Source: Neisseria sp. Marseille-Q6792 (lineage in GTDB: Bacteria; Pseudomonadota; Gammaproteobacteria; Burkholderiales; Neisseriaceae). From it: a stretch of 64,000 nucleotides of DNA. The translations under genes were made by a program, and so were the position numbers. Location: positions 186,001 to 250,000 of the forward strand of contig NZ_OW969598.1 in assembly GCF_943181435.1 (NCBI RefSeq). The letters are read 5' to 3'. Below, piece after piece: positions 28,828 through 39,637 of this stretch (position 1 is its first letter; every line of letters starts with the position of its first letter). The notes beneath the pieces were generated by a model. It was given only the letters and a program-made list of their open reading frames with translations, made no database searches and was not told the origin of the DNA.

Positions 28828-30741
28828 ATGTTGAACATTACCTTGCCGGACGGTTCGGTCCGCCAATATGAATCACCCGTTACCGTGGCGCAAATTGCAG
28901 CGTCTATCGGTGCAGGTTTGGCAAAGGCAACGGTAGCGGGCAAGGTTAATGGTAAATTGGTGGATGCTTGCGATCCGATTACTGAAGATGCACATGTTCA
29001 AATCATTACGCCTAAAGACAAAGAAGGCGTGGAAATTATCCGCCACTCCTGCGCGCACTTGGTTGGTCATGCGGTCAAGCAGCTCTACCCAGATGCCAAA
29101 ATGGTTATCGGCCCAGTAATTGAAGACGGGTTCTATTACGATATCGCAACTGAAAAACCATTTACGCCTGATGATGTGGCCGCTATCGAAGCGCGCATGA
29201 AAGAGTTGATTGAACAAGACTATGACGTCATTAAAGTGATGACGCCTCGTGCAGAAACCATCAAAATTTTCCAAGATCGCGGCGAAGAATACAAATTGCG
29301 TCTGATTGAAGACATGCCCGAAGTGGAAGCAATGGGTATGTATCATCATCAAGAATACGTCGATATGTGCCGCGGTCCTCACGTTCCCAATACCCGTTTC
29401 TTGAAAAACTTTAAGCTGACCAAACTGGCAGGCGCATACTGGCGCGGCGACAGCAATAATGAAATGTTGCAACGTATTTACGGTACGGCTTGGGCAAGTA
29501 AAGACGAATTGAAAGCCTATATCCAACGCATCGAGGAAGCAGAAAAACGCGACCACCGTAAGCTGGGTAAACAATTGGATTTGTTCCACCTGCAAGATGA
29601 AGCGCCGGGTATGGTGTTCTGGCATCCTAAAGGCTGGGCTTTGTGGCAAGTGATTGAGCAGCATATGCGCAAAGAGCTGAATGCTGCCGGTTATAAAGAG
29701 GTAAAAACGCCTCAGATTATGGATAAAACCTTCTGGGAAAAATCCGGCCACTGGGAAAACTATAAAGACAATATGTTCGTGACCAGTTCAGAAAAACGCG
29801 AATATGCGGTGAAACCGATGAACTGTCCGGGTCATGTTCAGATTTTCAATAACGGCTTGCGCTCATATCGCGATTTGCCAATGCGTTTGGCCGAGTTCGG
29901 TTCTTGCCACCGCAATGAACCAAGCGGTGCGTTGCATGGTCTGATGCGTGTTCGAGGTTTTGTGCAAGATGATGCGCACATCTTCTGTACCGAAGATCAA
30001 ATCGTTGATGAAGCACGTGCATTCAATGAATTGCTGGTTCGCATTTACAAACAATTCGGCTTCCATGATGTTGCTGTGAAGCTGTCCCTCCGTCCTGAAC
30101 AACGTGCAGGTTCTGACGAAGTTTGGGATAAAGCCGAACAAGGCTTGCGTGATGCATTGACCGCTTGTGGCGTAGAGTGGGAAGAATTGCCTGGCGAAGG
30201 CGCATTCTATGGTCCTAAGATTGAGTACCATGTCAAAGATGCCTTGGGTCGCTCTTGGCAGTGCGGTACCCTGCAGTTGGACTTTGTATTGCCGGAGCGT
30301 TTAAATGCAGAATATGTAACTGAAAATAACGATCGTGCGCGTCCTGTAATGTTGCACCGTGCTATTTTGGGTTCGTTGGAGCGCTTCATCGGTATTCTGA
30401 TTGAAAACCATGCAGGCTCATTCCCATTGTGGCTTGCGCCGGTTCAAATGGTGATTATGAATATCACCGAGAACCAAGCAGATTATTGTCGCGAAGTGGC
30501 TGCCAAATTGCAGGCAGCAGGCTTCCGTGTCGAATTGGATTTGCGTAACGAAAAAATCGGTTACAAAATCCGTGACAACAGCCAATACCGTTTCCCTTAT
30601 CAAATCGTTGTCGGCGATAAAGAGAAACAAGAAAACAAAGTTGCGGTACGCCGCAAAGCAGAAGACTTGGGTTCTTTGAATGTCGATGATTTCATTGCGC
30701 AATTGCAGCAAGAAATCACTGACGCCCTCGTCAATTATTAA
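28828..30741 (+). CDS. thrS: Threonyl-tRNA synthetase
   Basis: ThrRS charges tRNA-Thr. The 637-residue class II enzyme has an N-terminal TGS domain ([10 protein letters not shown]...), an editing domain with [13 protein letters not shown], class II motif 2 ([15 protein letters not shown]), the zinc site including MNCPGHV, and a C-terminal anticodon-binding domain. The ATG at 28828 follows TTGGAG. It opens the conserved thrS-infC-rpmI-rplT-pheS-pheT-ihfA order, and infC begins 17 bases after its stop. Codon use is less GC-rich than many flanking genes, as in other highly expressed genes here. Confidence 0.97.
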   Translation: MLNITLPDGSVRQYESPVTVAQIAASIGAGLAKATVAGKVNGKLVDACDPITEDAHVQIITPKDKEGVEIIRHSCAHLVGHAVKQLYPDAKMVIGPVIEDGFYYDIATEKPFTPDDVAAIEARMKELIEQDYDVIKVMTPRAETIKIFQDRGEEYKLRLIEDMPEVEAMGMYHHQEYVDMCRGPHVPNTRFLKNFKLTKLAGAYWRGDSNNEMLQRIYGTAWASKDELKAYIQRIEEAEKRDHRKLGKQLDLFHLQDEAPGMVFWHPKGWALWQVIEQHMRKELNAAGYKEVKTPQIMDKTFWEKSGHWENYKDNMFVTSSEKREYAVKPMNCPGHVQIFNNGLRSYRDLPMRLAEFGSCHRNEPSGALHGLMRVRGFVQDDAHIFCTEDQIVDEARAFNELLVRIYKQFGFHDVAVKLSLRPEQRAGSDEVWDKAEQGLRDALTACGVEWEELPGEGAFYGPKIEYHVKDALGRSWQCGTLQLDFVLPERLNAEYVTENNDRARPVMLHRAILGSLERFIGILIENHAGSFPLWLAPVQMVIMNITENQADYCREVAAKLQAAGFRVELDLRNEKIGYKIRDNSQYRFPYQIVVGDKEKQENKVAVRRKAEDLGSLNVDDFIAQLQQEITDALVNY

Positions 30742-30758
30742 TTTTTATAGGAGTATTC

Positions 30759-31280
30759 ATCATCGCTCAAGAACGCGAAGCACGAATCAATGGTGAAATT
30801 ACCGCCAAAGAAGTGCGATTAATCAGTGAGTCAGGCGATCAGCTTGGTGTCGTTTCAGTTCGTGAAGCTCTGGCTATGGCCGAAGAGCAGGATGTGGATT
30901 TGGTAGAGATTTCCCCTACTGCCAAACCGCCCGTTTGCAAACTGATGGATTACGGTAAATACAAATACCAACAAGCCAAAAAGCGCGACGAAGCTAAGAA
31001 AAACCAAAAGCAGGTACAAATCAAGGAAATTAAATTCCGTCCGGGTACTGATGAAGGCGACTATCAAATCAAGATGCGCAACATCAACCGTTTCCTTGCC
31101 GATGGTGACAAAGTCAAAGTGACATTGCGTTTCCGTGGTCGTGAGATGGCCCACCAACAATTGGGTGCCCAACTGCTTGAACGCGTAAAAGAAGAGTTGG
31201 CTGAAGTGGCACAAATCGAGTCCTTCCCTAAAATGGAAGGCCGCCAAATGGTGATGATGATTGCGCCTAAGAAAAAATAA
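30759..31280 (+). CDS. infC: Translation initiation factor IF-3 (ATC start)
   Basis: IF-3 checks start-codon and initiator-tRNA pairing on the 30S subunit. The protein has [14 protein letters not shown], then [38 protein letters not shown] and [11 protein letters not shown], all standard. There is no ATG, GTG or TTG at the right place. The frame opens at ATC 30759 (or ATC 30762), 5-8 bases after TAGGAG, giving 172-173 residues. The first GTG in frame (30813) would remove the conserved RINGEIT segment. A rare start fits the self-repression of infC known in E. coli, where IF-3 rejects its own ATT start. Confidence 0.93.
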   Translation: MIAQEREARINGEITAKEVRLISESGDQLGVVSVREALAMAEEQDVDLVEISPTAKPPVCKLMDYGKYKYQQAKKRDEAKKNQKQVQIKEIKFRPGTDEGDYQIKMRNINRFLADGDKVKVTLRFRGREMAHQQLGAQLLERVKEELAEVAQIESFPKMEGRQMVMMIAPKKK

Positions 31281-31283
31281 AGC

Positions 31284-31338
31284 TATAATACAAAGCTTAT
31301 TTCGATTGCCGCTCGAAATAAGCTTTAATTAGCGGCAA
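31284..31338 (+). promoter_or_regulatory. Perfect pseudoknot-forming leader between infC and rpmI
   Basis: A 14-bp perfect stem (31292-31305 with 31313-31326) has the 7-nt loop TTGCCGC. The entire loop is complementary to GCGGCAA at 31332-31338, five bases after the stem. A TATAAT lies at 31284-31289. It is placed where L20 controls rpmI-rplT in E. coli, so autogenous control is a reasonable inference. Confidence 0.65.
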
Positions 31339-31423
31339 AAACCGTGGTATTTTGGGTTCCAAGTGTTTGAAATTTATTTCAAAACCCCCTTATGCCTTAT
31401 CTAATAACGAATGGAGTTTTCCA

Positions 31424-31621
31424 ATGCCTAAAATGAAAACCAAGTCTAGCGCGAAAAAACGCTTTAAAGTACTGGGTAACGGTGGTGTAAAACGCGGTCA
31501 TGCGTTCAAAAGTCACATTCTGACCAAAAAAACTACTAAAACTAAACGTCAATTGCGCGGCACCGCTATGGTGGATTCACGCGATTTGGCTTCTGTTGCT
31601 AAAATGTTGCCCTACGCTTAA
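31424..31621 (+). CDS. rpmI: 50S ribosomal protein L35
   Basis: The 65-residue basic protein starts [20 protein letters not shown], the L35 signature, and ends KMLPYA. The ATG at 31424 has TGGAG 6-7 bases upstream; a longer frame from 31352 passes through the leader and is not used. rplT begins 12 bases after its stop. It is controlled with rplT in other bacteria. Confidence 0.97.
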   Translation: MPKMKTKSSAKKRFKVLGNGGVKRGHAFKSHILTKKTTKTKRQLRGTAMVDSRDLASVAKMLPYA

Positions 31622-31633
31622 GGAGTTTAGAAT

Positions 31634-31993
31634 ATGCCACGCGTAAAACGCGGTGTTACCGCTCGTGCTCGTCACCAAAAAGTCTTCGCGTTAGCCAAAG
31701 GCTACCGCGGTCGTCGTAAAAACGTTTACCGTGTTGCCAAACAAGCGGTAATGAAAGCCGGTCAATACGCATACCGTGACCGTCGCCAACGCAAACGTCA
31801 ATTCCGTCAACTGTGGATCGTTCGTATCAACGCAGGTGCCCGTGAAAATGGTCTGTCTTACAGCAAATTCATGAACGGCCTGAAACGCGCTGCTATCGAA
31901 ATCGACCGCAAAGTATTGGCTGATTTGGCTGTATTCGACAAAGCTGCATTTGCACAATTGGTTGAAAAAGCTAAAGCTGCTTTGGCTGCTTAA
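31634..31993 (+). CDS. rplT: 50S ribosomal protein L20
   Basis: L20 is needed for early 50S assembly and in E. coli represses its own operon by binding the leader. The 119-residue very basic protein starts [20 protein letters not shown], with [17 protein letters not shown] and the conserved [24 protein letters not shown] is at 31620. A terminator follows at 32013. The pseudoknot upstream of rpmI is a candidate L20 target. Confidence 0.98.
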   Translation: MPRVKRGVTARARHQKVFALAKGYRGRRKNVYRVAKQAVMKAGQYAYRDRRQRKRQFRQLWIVRINAGARENGLSYSKFMNGLKRAAIEIDRKVLADLAVFDKAAFAQLVEKAKAALAA

Positions 31994-32012
31994 TTCGATA
32001 AGATTATTTAAA

Positions 32013-32037
32013 AAGGAAGCTTGTGCTTCCTTTTTTC
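32013..32037 (+). terminator. Rho-independent terminator after rplT
   Basis: AAGGAAGC and GCTTCCTT pair around TTGT, followed by a long T-run. It ends the thrS-rplT transcription unit. Confidence 0.92.
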
Positions 32038-32154
32038 TTTTCTTAAGGAAATTCTATGTAGTTGATTTTCTTTCTTTAAGCTCTATTTTTTTATACTAAT
32101 TTGCGATAAAATAGGCCTCTCTTATCAAACGGATTGGCCGTAGTAAGACAAAAG

Positions 32155-32199
32155 GCCGTCTGAACGGGTTTGCAATCAAATCCAACAGACGGCTTTGTT
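32155..32199 (+). promoter_or_regulatory. Long nested hairpin in the pheS leader
   Basis: GCCGTCTG/CAGACGGC (32155-32162 and 32186-32193) enclose GGGTTTG/CAAATCC with a CAAT loop, followed by TTTGTTGTTT. It could be an attenuator or terminator upstream of pheS. Confidence 0.5.
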
Positions 32200-32235
32200 G
32201 TTTCAGACGGACTGCCATCAACAAACAGACGATAA

Positions 32236-33231
<996 letters not shown>

Positions 33232-33253
33232 ATTTCAGATGGTCTTTTGATAG

Positions 33254-33316
33254 GCCGTCTGAAAAAGTGAATAGATATTACTGATTTCGTCTGATAAAAA
33301 TTTGTTTCAGACGGCC
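33254..33316 (+). repeat. Inverted uptake words between pheS and pheT
   Basis: GCCGTCTGAA (33254-33263) and TTCAGACGGCC (33306-33316) are in inverted order with a long AT-rich loop. The wide spacing makes strong termination unlikely. Confidence 0.55.
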
Positions 33317-33335
33317 TGATAGTAGAGAAAATAAT

Positions 33336-35699
33336 ATGCAATTTCCTTATTCATGGCTGAAAACCCAAGCCAATCCTGATCTTTCTGCCGATAAACTGGA
33401 ACATCTTTTGACCATGGCCGGTTTGGAAGTGGAAGAAATCGATACTGCCGCCCCTGCTTTCAGTGGCGTGGTTGTTGCCGAAGTAAAATCCGTTGAAAAA
33501 CACCCTGATGCAGACCGTTTGAACGTTACCCAAGTTGATGCCGGTACGGGTGAGTTGGTTCAGATTGTTTGTGGTGCGCCGAATGTCAAGCCGGGTATTA
33601 AAGTGCCGTGTTCGTTGCCGGGTGCCGTTTTGCCAGGCAATTTCAAAATTAAGCCAACTAAAATGCGTGGTGTACCATCAAACGGTATGCTGTGTTCGAC
33701 CAATGAACTGGGTTTGCCTGATGATGGTGTAGACGGTCTGCACATTTTGCCTGAAGATGCGCCTGTCGGTACCAATATCCGTGAATACTTGGATTTGGAC
33801 GATACGCTGTTTACGTTGAAAATTACGCCTAACCGCGCTGATTGCTTGAGTGTTAAGGGCATTGCGCGTGAGGTTTCTGCGTTGACTCAATGTGCGTTTA
33901 CGCCTGTCGAAATTCAAACGGCCTCTATCGGCAGTGAGAAAAAACAGGCTGTCCGTATTGATGCACCGGCCGACTGCGGCCGTTTTATCAGCCGCGTTAT
34001 TGAAAATGTCAATGCGAAAGCGGTTACTCCCGATTGGATGAAACAACGTTTGGAACGCAGCGGTATCCGCAGCATTTCCGCATTGGTGGACATCGGCAAC
34101 TATGTGATGCTGGAAATCGGTCAGCCTATGCATGTTTTCGATGCTGACAAGCTGTCAGGCAGTTTAATTGTCCGCCGTGCTCAAAATGGCGAGACTTTGG
34201 CGTGTCTGAATGAGAAGACGGTTACTTTGGCTGATAATACACTGGTGGTTGCTGATGAAAAAGGTGTGTTGAGCTTGGCGGGCTTGATGGGCGGCGAGGC
34301 AAGCGCGGTTTCAGACGGCACACAAAATATCGTGTTGGAAGCTGCTTGGTTTGCCCCGGAGATTATTGCCGGTAAATCCCGTCAATACGGTTTTGGTTCG
34401 GATTCTTCTTTCCGTTTTGAACGTGGCGTGGACTATCGTTTGCAAGCTGATGCCATTGAGCGTGCCACCGAATTGGTGCTACAGATTTGCGGTGGTGCAG
34501 CCGGTGAAATGGTTGAGGCACAAGGAAAATTGCCTGAGGTAAAACAGGTCGAATTGCGTTTAGGCCGTCTGAAAACGGTATTGGGCGTTGAAATCCCTGC
34601 TGAGCAAGTCGAAATTATCTTGCAACACTTGGGTTTGCAGCCTGAGAAAACCGAAGAAGGCTTCCGTGTTACCGCGCCGAGTTTCCGTTTCGACATCGAA
34701 ATCGAAGCAGATTTGATTGAAGAAATCGGCCGCGTTTACGGTTATGAAAATATTCCTGACGACTATACTTCAGGCCGTCTGAAAATGTTGGCTTTGCCTG
34801 AAACCAAACGTCCGCGTTTTGCGGTTTATAACGAAATGGCGGCTCGCGGTTACCGCGAAGTGGTCAGCTATGCGTTTGTGGATGAGCAATGGGAGCAAGA
34901 CTTTGCTGCCAATACCCATCCTATCCGCCTGCAAAATCCGTTGGCGGCGCAGTATGCCGTCATGCGTTCTACGCTTATCGGCGGTTTGGTGGAAGTTTTG
35001 CAAAACAATTTGAACCGTAAGCAAAACCGTGTACGCGTATTTGAAATTGCCCGTGTGTTCAGCAAAGATTCGGCTGCTCAATTTGTTCAAAACGAACGTA
35101 TCGGCGGTTTGTGGTATGGCTCCGTGTTGCCTGAGCAATGGGGCGAGAAAACACGCAACGTGGATTTCTACGATATGAAAGCCGATGTTGAGAGCCTCTT
35201 GAAAAACAAGGAAGTATCTTTTGTTAAGACCGAACATCCGGCATTGCATCCTGGACGTGCCGCTAATATTGTTTCAGACGGCCGAGTAATTGGTTTTGTT
35301 GGCGAGTTGCATCCGAAATGGCTGCAAAAATATGATTTGCCACAAGCACCGCTGGTATTTGAAATCGATATGGATGAGGTATTGGGTCGTAAGAAAACCC
35401 GTTATCAGTCTGTATCCAAATTCCAACCTGCACGTCGAGATTTGGCATTTGTAATGCCTGAGGCTGTAACGCATGATGATTTGTTAAATGCCCTGAAAGC
35501 GGCGGCGAACAAGCTGGTTCAAGAAATCAGCGTGTTTGACGTTTACCGTGGTACGGGCGTGCCTGAAGGCATGAAGAGCGTTGCCGTTAAAATCATTTTG
35601 CAAGATATGGAAAACACGCTGACAGATGAAGTCATCGAGCCGGTTATCGGAAAACTGATTGATGCGGCAACAGCAGCAGGAGCGCAACTGCGCGGTTGA
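33336..35699 (+). CDS. pheT: Phenylalanyl-tRNA synthetase beta subunit
   Basis: PheT binds tRNA-Phe and edits mischarged Tyr. The 787-residue protein has an N-terminal EMAP/OB domain (VAEVKSVEKHPDADRLNVTQVD), the B3/B4 editing domain, B5, the catalytic-like core, and a C-terminal FDX-ACB anticodon-binding domain (KFQPARRDLAFV...). Length is standard. Uptake words in coding sense occur inside the gene (GGCCGTCTGAAAA near 34563 and 34773). ihfA follows 73 bases later with its own promoter-like signal. Confidence 0.96.
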   Translation: MQFPYSWLKTQANPDLSADKLEHLLTMAGLEVEEIDTAAPAFSGVVVAEVKSVEKHPDADRLNVTQVDAGTGELVQIVCGAPNVKPGIKVPCSLPGAVLPGNFKIKPTKMRGVPSNGMLCSTNELGLPDDGVDGLHILPEDAPVGTNIREYLDLDDTLFTLKITPNRADCLSVKGIAREVSALTQCAFTPVEIQTASIGSEKKQAVRIDAPADCGRFISRVIENVNAKAVTPDWMKQRLERSGIRSISALVDIGNYVMLEIGQPMHVFDADKLSGSLIVRRAQNGETLACLNEKTVTLADNTLVVADEKGVLSLAGLMGGEASAVSDGTQNIVLEAAWFAPEIIAGKSRQYGFGSDSSFRFERGVDYRLQADAIERATELVLQICGGAAGEMVEAQGKLPEVKQVELRLGRLKTVLGVEIPAEQVEIILQHLGLQPEKTEEGFRVTAPSFRFDIEIEADLIEEIGRVYGYENIPDDYTSGRLKMLALPETKRPRFAVYNEMAARGYREVVSYAFVDEQWEQDFAANTHPIRLQNPLAAQYAVMRSTLIGGLVEVLQNNLNRKQNRVRVFEIARVFSKDSAAQFVQNERIGGLWYGSVLPEQWGEKTRNVDFYDMKADVESLLKNKEVSFVKTEHPALHPGRAANIVSDGRVIGFVGELHPKWLQKYDLPQAPLVFEIDMDEVLGRKKTRYQSVSKFQPARRDLAFVMPEAVTHDDLLNALKAAANKLVQEISVFDVYRGTGVPEGMKSVAVKIILQDMENTLTDEVIEPVIGKLIDAATAAGAQLRG

Positions 35700-35714
35700 T
35701 AAATAAATATTCGC

Positions 35715-35743
35715 TTGAATTTTAAATAGAAATTGGTAATAAT
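35715..35743 (+). promoter_or_regulatory. Candidate promoter for ihfA
   Basis: TTGAAT (35715-35720) and AATAAT (35738-35743) are 17 bases apart in the AT-rich gap after pheT. A GAAGG ribosome site follows before the ihfA ATG. Confidence 0.5.
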
Positions 35744-35772
35744 CTACACCTGTTACAACAGAAGGTAATCAT

Positions 35773-36075
35773 ATGACACTAACTAAAGCCGAATTGGCCG
35801 ATATTTTGGTAGATAAAGTCAGCAATGTAACCAAAAACGATGCCAAAGAAATCGTCGAACTCTTTTTTGAAGAAATCCGCAGCACTTTGGCTCGCGGCGA
35901 AGAAATCAAAATTTCCGGTTTCGGTAATTTTCAGTTGCGCGACAAACCGCAACGTCCAGGCCGTAATCCGAAAACCGGCGAAGAAGTACCGATTACCGCC
36001 CGCCGCGTGGTAACTTTCCATGCCAGCCAGAAACTTAAAGGCATGGTGGAACATTACTATGACAAACAACGTTGA
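35773..36075 (+). CDS. ihfA: Integration host factor alpha subunit
   Basis: IHF-alpha with IHF-beta bends DNA and acts in transcription and recombination; in Neisseria, IHF binds full-length Correia elements. The 100-residue HU-fold protein begins [16 protein letters not shown] and has the DNA-contacting beta-arm [25 protein letters not shown]. Two full-length Correia elements in this window carry the usual IHF region. Its end overlaps the start of the next gene by 17 bases. Confidence 0.97.
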   Translation: MTLTKAELADILVDKVSNVTKNDAKEIVELFFEEIRSTLARGEEIKISGFGNFQLRDKPQRPGRNPKTGEEVPITARRVVTFHASQKLKGMVEHYYDKQR

Positions 36076-36367
36076 TTTGACGATTCCTGCAAAACGTTAT
36101 TTTACGTTGGATGAGTTGTGCAGGCTGTTGCAAATCGAACCCGAAGAATTTGCACGTTGGCAGCACGATCACGGCGTAGTCGTAGGTTATGGCGGCGAAC
36201 ACTATACCCGTTTGGATGTGGTGAAACTGTTGAAACTGCGAAGTACGTTTGCTCCGTATTCGGCTGATGGGGAGTCCGGTTCGGATGGTAATCCTCAGGT
36301 TACGGTTCAGGAAATCAGAGACAGTCTGAAAGAGCTGTTGGCTGATTTGGATAAGGAACTGGGCTGA
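36059..36367 (+). CDS. MerR-like helix-turn-helix protein
   Basis: The 102-residue protein begins with its ATG inside the ihfA end. The segment [24 protein letters not shown] (split here by spaces: [14 protein letters not shown] and [10 protein letters not shown]) resembles a MerR-type winged helix, followed by [13 protein letters not shown]. The C-terminal part ([16 protein letters not shown]) is a short helix that could dimerise. MerR-like genes often follow ihfA in other proteobacteria. It lacks a clear effector domain, so it could be a small regulator or DNA-binding modulator of the same operon. Translation coupling with ihfA is likely. Confidence 0.75.
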   Translation: MTNNVDLTIPAKRYFTLDELCRLLQIEPEEFARWQHDHGVVVGYGGEHYTRLDVVKLLKLRSTFAPYSADGESGSDGNPQVTVQEIRDSLKELLADLDKELG

Positions 36368-36542
36368 TTTGAAACCGGTTGCGGATATGCAGCCGGTTTT
36401 ATTTTTGTATGGTAAGAATAATTTTGCGTGATTTCACGTTTCCTTGCCGGAAGCATATGGTATCGTTTGCGGGAAGACGGTAGTTGCGCGTTCCAGGTAA
36501 AGGGTTTTTTCGGTTATTCAAATATCAAAAGGATGATGGTTA

Positions 36543-37031
36543 ATGAGATTTTTCGGTATCGGTTTTTTAGTATTGCTGTTTTTGGAGATCATGTCGATTG
36601 TGTGGGTTGCCGATTGGCTGGGTGGCGGCTGGGCATTGTTTCTGATGGTTACGGGTTTTGTTGTCGGCGTGCTGATGCTCAGGCATACGGGGATGTCCGG
36701 TATTTTATTGGCGGGAGCCGCAATGAGGAGCGGGGGGAAGGTGTCTGTTTATCAGATGTTGTGGCCCATCCGTTATACGGTGGCTGCGGTCTGTCTGATA
36801 AGCCCGGGATTTGTATCTTCCGTATTGGCTTTGCTGTTGCTGTTGCCGTTTAAAGGTGCTGCCGTATTGCAGCCTGTCGGGCCTGAGCATTTTTTTAATA
36901 TGAACCAATCGGGTGCTAAAAAGGATACTCCCTACGATGATGACATTATCGAAGGTGAGTATACGGTTGCCGAACCTGATGGTGATAAACACCAAAATGC
37001 TATCGAACATAAAAGGGATGAGTCAATATAA
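36543..37031 (+). CDS. fxsA: FxsA family inner-membrane protein
   Basis: The 162-residue protein has three or four membrane segments (about 3-22, 27-46, 74-100) with the FxsA-type LEIMSIVWVADWLGGG and LISPGFVSSVLALLLLLP. FxsA in E. coli relieves exclusion of phage T7 by plasmid F; its own cell role is unclear. The C-terminal tail is soluble and acidic (TPYDDDIIEGEYTV), the conserved end of the family. A hairpin terminator follows. Confidence 0.87.
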   Translation: MRFFGIGFLVLLFLEIMSIVWVADWLGGGWALFLMVTGFVVGVLMLRHTGMSGILLAGAAMRSGGKVSVYQMLWPIRYTVAAVCLISPGFVSSVLALLLLLPFKGAAVLQPVGPEHFFNMNQSGAKKDTPYDDDIIEGEYTVAEPDGDKHQNAIEHKRDESI

Positions 37032-37036
37032 ACCCA

Positions 37037-37066
37037 ATGCCGTCTGAAGATTCAGACGGCATTTTA
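37037..37066 (+). terminator. Inverted uptake-sequence terminator after fxsA
   Basis: ATGCCGTCTGAA and TTCAGACGGCAT are separated by only two bases and followed by TTTT. Confidence 0.85.
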
Positions 37067-37171
37067 CCGTATTGAAAATAAAATGATGCAGGAGTAGGGA
37101 GGAGTGGGTTTGAGGGAGTAGAATACGAATTTCTACGCTTGAATGCAGCAATAAGAAAAGAGAGAAACTTT

Positions 37172-38473
37172 ATGCCGTCTGAACATCAACACATATCATC
37201 ATTGCTCGATTTCGACCGCGCCCACCTGCTTCATCCCTATACATCCATGACCGACCCGTTGCCTGTTTATCCGGTGCGCCGAGCGGAGGGCGTGCACATC
37301 GAATTGGTGGACGGTACGCGGTTGATTGACGGAATGTCGTCTTGGTGGTGTGCGATACACGGTTACAATCATCCTGTTTTGAATCAGGCGGTTGAGACGC
37401 AGATTAAACAAATGTCGCATGTGATGTTCGGCGGTTTGACGCACGGGTCGGCGGTGGAATTGGGCAGGCTGCTGGTGCAGATACTTCCCGAAGGGCTGGA
37501 CCGTATTTTTTATGCGGATTCAGGTTCGGTTTCGGTGGAAGTCGCGTTGAAGATGGCGGTGCAGTACCAGCAGGCGCGGGGTCTGACCGCGAAGCAGAAT
37601 ATTGCGACGGTGCGGCGCGGGTATCACGGCGATACTTGGAACGCGATGTCCGTCTGCGATCCGGAAACGGGGATGCACCATATTTTCGGCAGCGCGTTGC
37701 CGCAGCGTTATTTTGTCGATAATCCGAAAAGCCGTTTCGACGATGAATGGGACGAGGCGGATTTGCAGCCTGTCCGCACCTTGTTTAAAGCGCATCATGC
37801 GGATATCGCCGCCTTTATTTTGGAACCGGTCGTACAGGGCGCGGGCGGCATGTATTTTTATCATCCGCAGTATCTTCGCGGATTGCGCGATTTGTGCGAC
37901 GAGTTTGATATCGTGTTGATTTTTGACGAAATCGCCACCGGATTCGGGCGCACGGGCAAGATGTTTGCCTGCGAACACGCGGAGGTCGTGCCGGATATTA
38001 TGTGTATCGGCAAGGGCTTGAGCGGCGGCTATATGACGCTGGCGGCGGCAATCACTTCGCAAAAAGTTACCGAAACGATTTCGCGAGGCGAAGCGGGCGT
38101 GTTTATGCATGGCCCGACGTTTATGGCGAACCCGCTGGCGTGTGCCGTTGCCTGCGCTTCGGTCAAGCTGCTTTTGTCTCAAGATTGGCAGGCAAATATC
38201 CGCTGCATTGAAAGCATCTTAAAAGGCCGTCTGAAAACTGCATGGGACATTCGCGGCGTGAAAGACGTGCGCGTTTTGGGTGCCATTGGGGTGATCGAGT
38301 TGGAAAAAGGTGTGGATATGGCGCGGTTTCAAGCGGACTGTGTGGCGCAGGGCATTTGGGTGCGCCCATTCGGCAGGCTGGTGTACCTCATGCCGCCTTA
38401 CATCATTTCAGACGACCTCTTGACCGAACTTGCCGACAAAACCGTGCAAATTTTGAAGGGACACAGCAAATGA
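37172..38473 (+). CDS. bioA: Adenosylmethionine-8-amino-7-oxononanoate aminotransferase
   Basis: BioA makes 7,8-diaminopelargonate in biotin synthesis, with pyridoxal phosphate. The 433-residue class III aminotransferase has [14 protein letters not shown], the PLP Asp in [14 protein letters not shown], and the PLP Lys in [14 protein letters not shown]. The start ATG at 37172 is itself part of an uptake word (MPSEHQ). Its stop overlaps the bioD start in ATGA. Both genes make consecutive biotin intermediates. Confidence 0.96.
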   Translation: MPSEHQHISSLLDFDRAHLLHPYTSMTDPLPVYPVRRAEGVHIELVDGTRLIDGMSSWWCAIHGYNHPVLNQAVETQIKQMSHVMFGGLTHGSAVELGRLLVQILPEGLDRIFYADSGSVSVEVALKMAVQYQQARGLTAKQNIATVRRGYHGDTWNAMSVCDPETGMHHIFGSALPQRYFVDNPKSRFDDEWDEADLQPVRTLFKAHHADIAAFILEPVVQGAGGMYFYHPQYLRGLRDLCDEFDIVLIFDEIATGFGRTGKMFACEHAEVVPDIMCIGKGLSGGYMTLAAAITSQKVTETISRGEAGVFMHGPTFMANPLACAVACASVKLLLSQDWQANIRCIESILKGRLKTAWDIRGVKDVRVLGAIGVIELEKGVDMARFQADCVAQGIWVRPFGRLVYLMPPYIISDDLLTELADKTVQILKGHSK

Positions 38474-39117
38474 AAGGCGTTTACTTCGTCAGCGGTATAG
38501 ACACGGACATCGGCAAAACCATCGCCACCGGCGTGTTGGCAAAACAATTGTTGCAGCAAGGCAAAAGCGTGATTACGCAAAAGCCCGTGCAAACCGGTTG
38601 CCAAGACATCGCCGACGACATCGCCGTCCACCGCAAAATCATGGGCATACCCATGCAGGAAGCCGACAAACGGCGGCTGACTATGCCCGAAATCTTCAGC
38701 TATCCCGCTTCGCCCCATCTTGCCGCCCGTCTGGACGGCAGGGCTTTGGACTTGGACAAAATCCGCACCGCCACGCAAGAATTGGCGGCGCAATACGAAA
38801 TCGTCTTGGTCGAAGGTGCGGGCGGATTGATGGTTCCGCTGACGGAAGATTTGTTGACTATTGATTATATTCAGCAACAGGCTTATCCCGTCATCCTCGT
38901 TACCAGCGGACGGCTCGGCAGCATTAATCACACCCTGCTCAGTTTCGCCGCGCTCAAACAATACGGCATCCGCCTGCACAGCCTGATTTTCAACCATATT
39001 CACGACAGTTCCGACGAATGTGTCGCGCAAGACAGCCTGAACTATCTGCAATGCCGTCTGAAAGCCGATTTTTCCGAGGCGGAATGGTTGGAGTTGGATA
39101 AAACAGACGCGGTATAA
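38470..39117 (+). CDS. bioD: Dethiobiotin synthetase
   Basis: BioD closes the ureido ring of dethiobiotin from diaminopelargonate, CO2 and ATP. The 215-residue protein begins [17 protein letters not shown], where GIDTDIGKT is the P-loop. Next come QKPVQTGC and [12 protein letters not shown]. It overlaps bioA by four bases. The sequence is standard. Confidence 0.96.
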   Translation: MKGVYFVSGIDTDIGKTIATGVLAKQLLQQGKSVITQKPVQTGCQDIADDIAVHRKIMGIPMQEADKRRLTMPEIFSYPASPHLAARLDGRALDLDKIRTATQELAAQYEIVLVEGAGGLMVPLTEDLLTIDYIQQQAYPVILVTSGRLGSINHTLLSFAALKQYGIRLHSLIFNHIHDSSDECVAQDSLNYLQCRLKADFSEAEWLELDKTDAV

Positions 39118-39131
39118 ATATTAGGAAAGAT

Positions 39132-39608
39132 ATGGAACACCTATTTGGGAAATGGCTGCCCAACTTGCCTGCCTCCGTTTCAGACGGCATCAGCCTGCCG
39201 ATGAGCTGGTTATTGAAAGCCCGGTCGCTGACCGCCGCATTGCGCGCCTTGCCGCATACATTTTCGGTGGAACTGCTGAAACTGGGCGAATTGGAGACGG
39301 AATGCGGAGGAAGGCTGGTGCGCGAAGTTTTGTTGAAGCTGGACGGTATCCCTGTTGTCGCGGCAAGGAGCGAGTGCCGGATAGGTTCGGCGTTTTGGCA
39401 AAACATTTTGGACTGCGGCACGCGCCCTTTGGGCGAGCGTCTGTTTCAAGCCGATTTGGAAGGGGCGCGTTCGGCGTTTGAGTTTGCCGTTTACGGCGAA
39501 GGATGCGGGCGGTACTTTGCCGCTCGTCGTTCGCGGTTTTCCCATCACGGTGAGGAAATGCTGCTGACCGAGTATTTTCTGCCCGAACTGAAACGCTTTA
39601 TCGGATAA
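39132..39608 (+). CDS. ubiC: Chorismate--pyruvate lyase
   Basis: UbiC makes 4-hydroxybenzoate from chorismate, the first step toward ubiquinone. The 158-residue protein has [35 protein letters not shown], a PLGERLFQ segment, and AARRSRF with LLTEYFLP at the end, in the usual UbiC order. The neighbour ubiA uses the product. The match is by eye; the neighbour strongly supports it. Confidence 0.87.
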   Translation: MEHLFGKWLPNLPASVSDGISLPMSWLLKARSLTAALRALPHTFSVELLKLGELETECGGRLVREVLLKLDGIPVVAARSECRIGSAFWQNILDCGTRPLGERLFQADLEGARSAFEFAVYGEGCGRYFAARRSRFSHHGEEMLLTEYFLPELKRFIG

Positions 39609-39637
39609 AATACCGTTTTTTCAAGCTGTGCGGTAAT

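Noticed and set aside
28873..29751. 292-codon leftward frame inside thrS
   Set aside because: Shadow of a highly conserved synthetase gene; composition is unlike a real protein.
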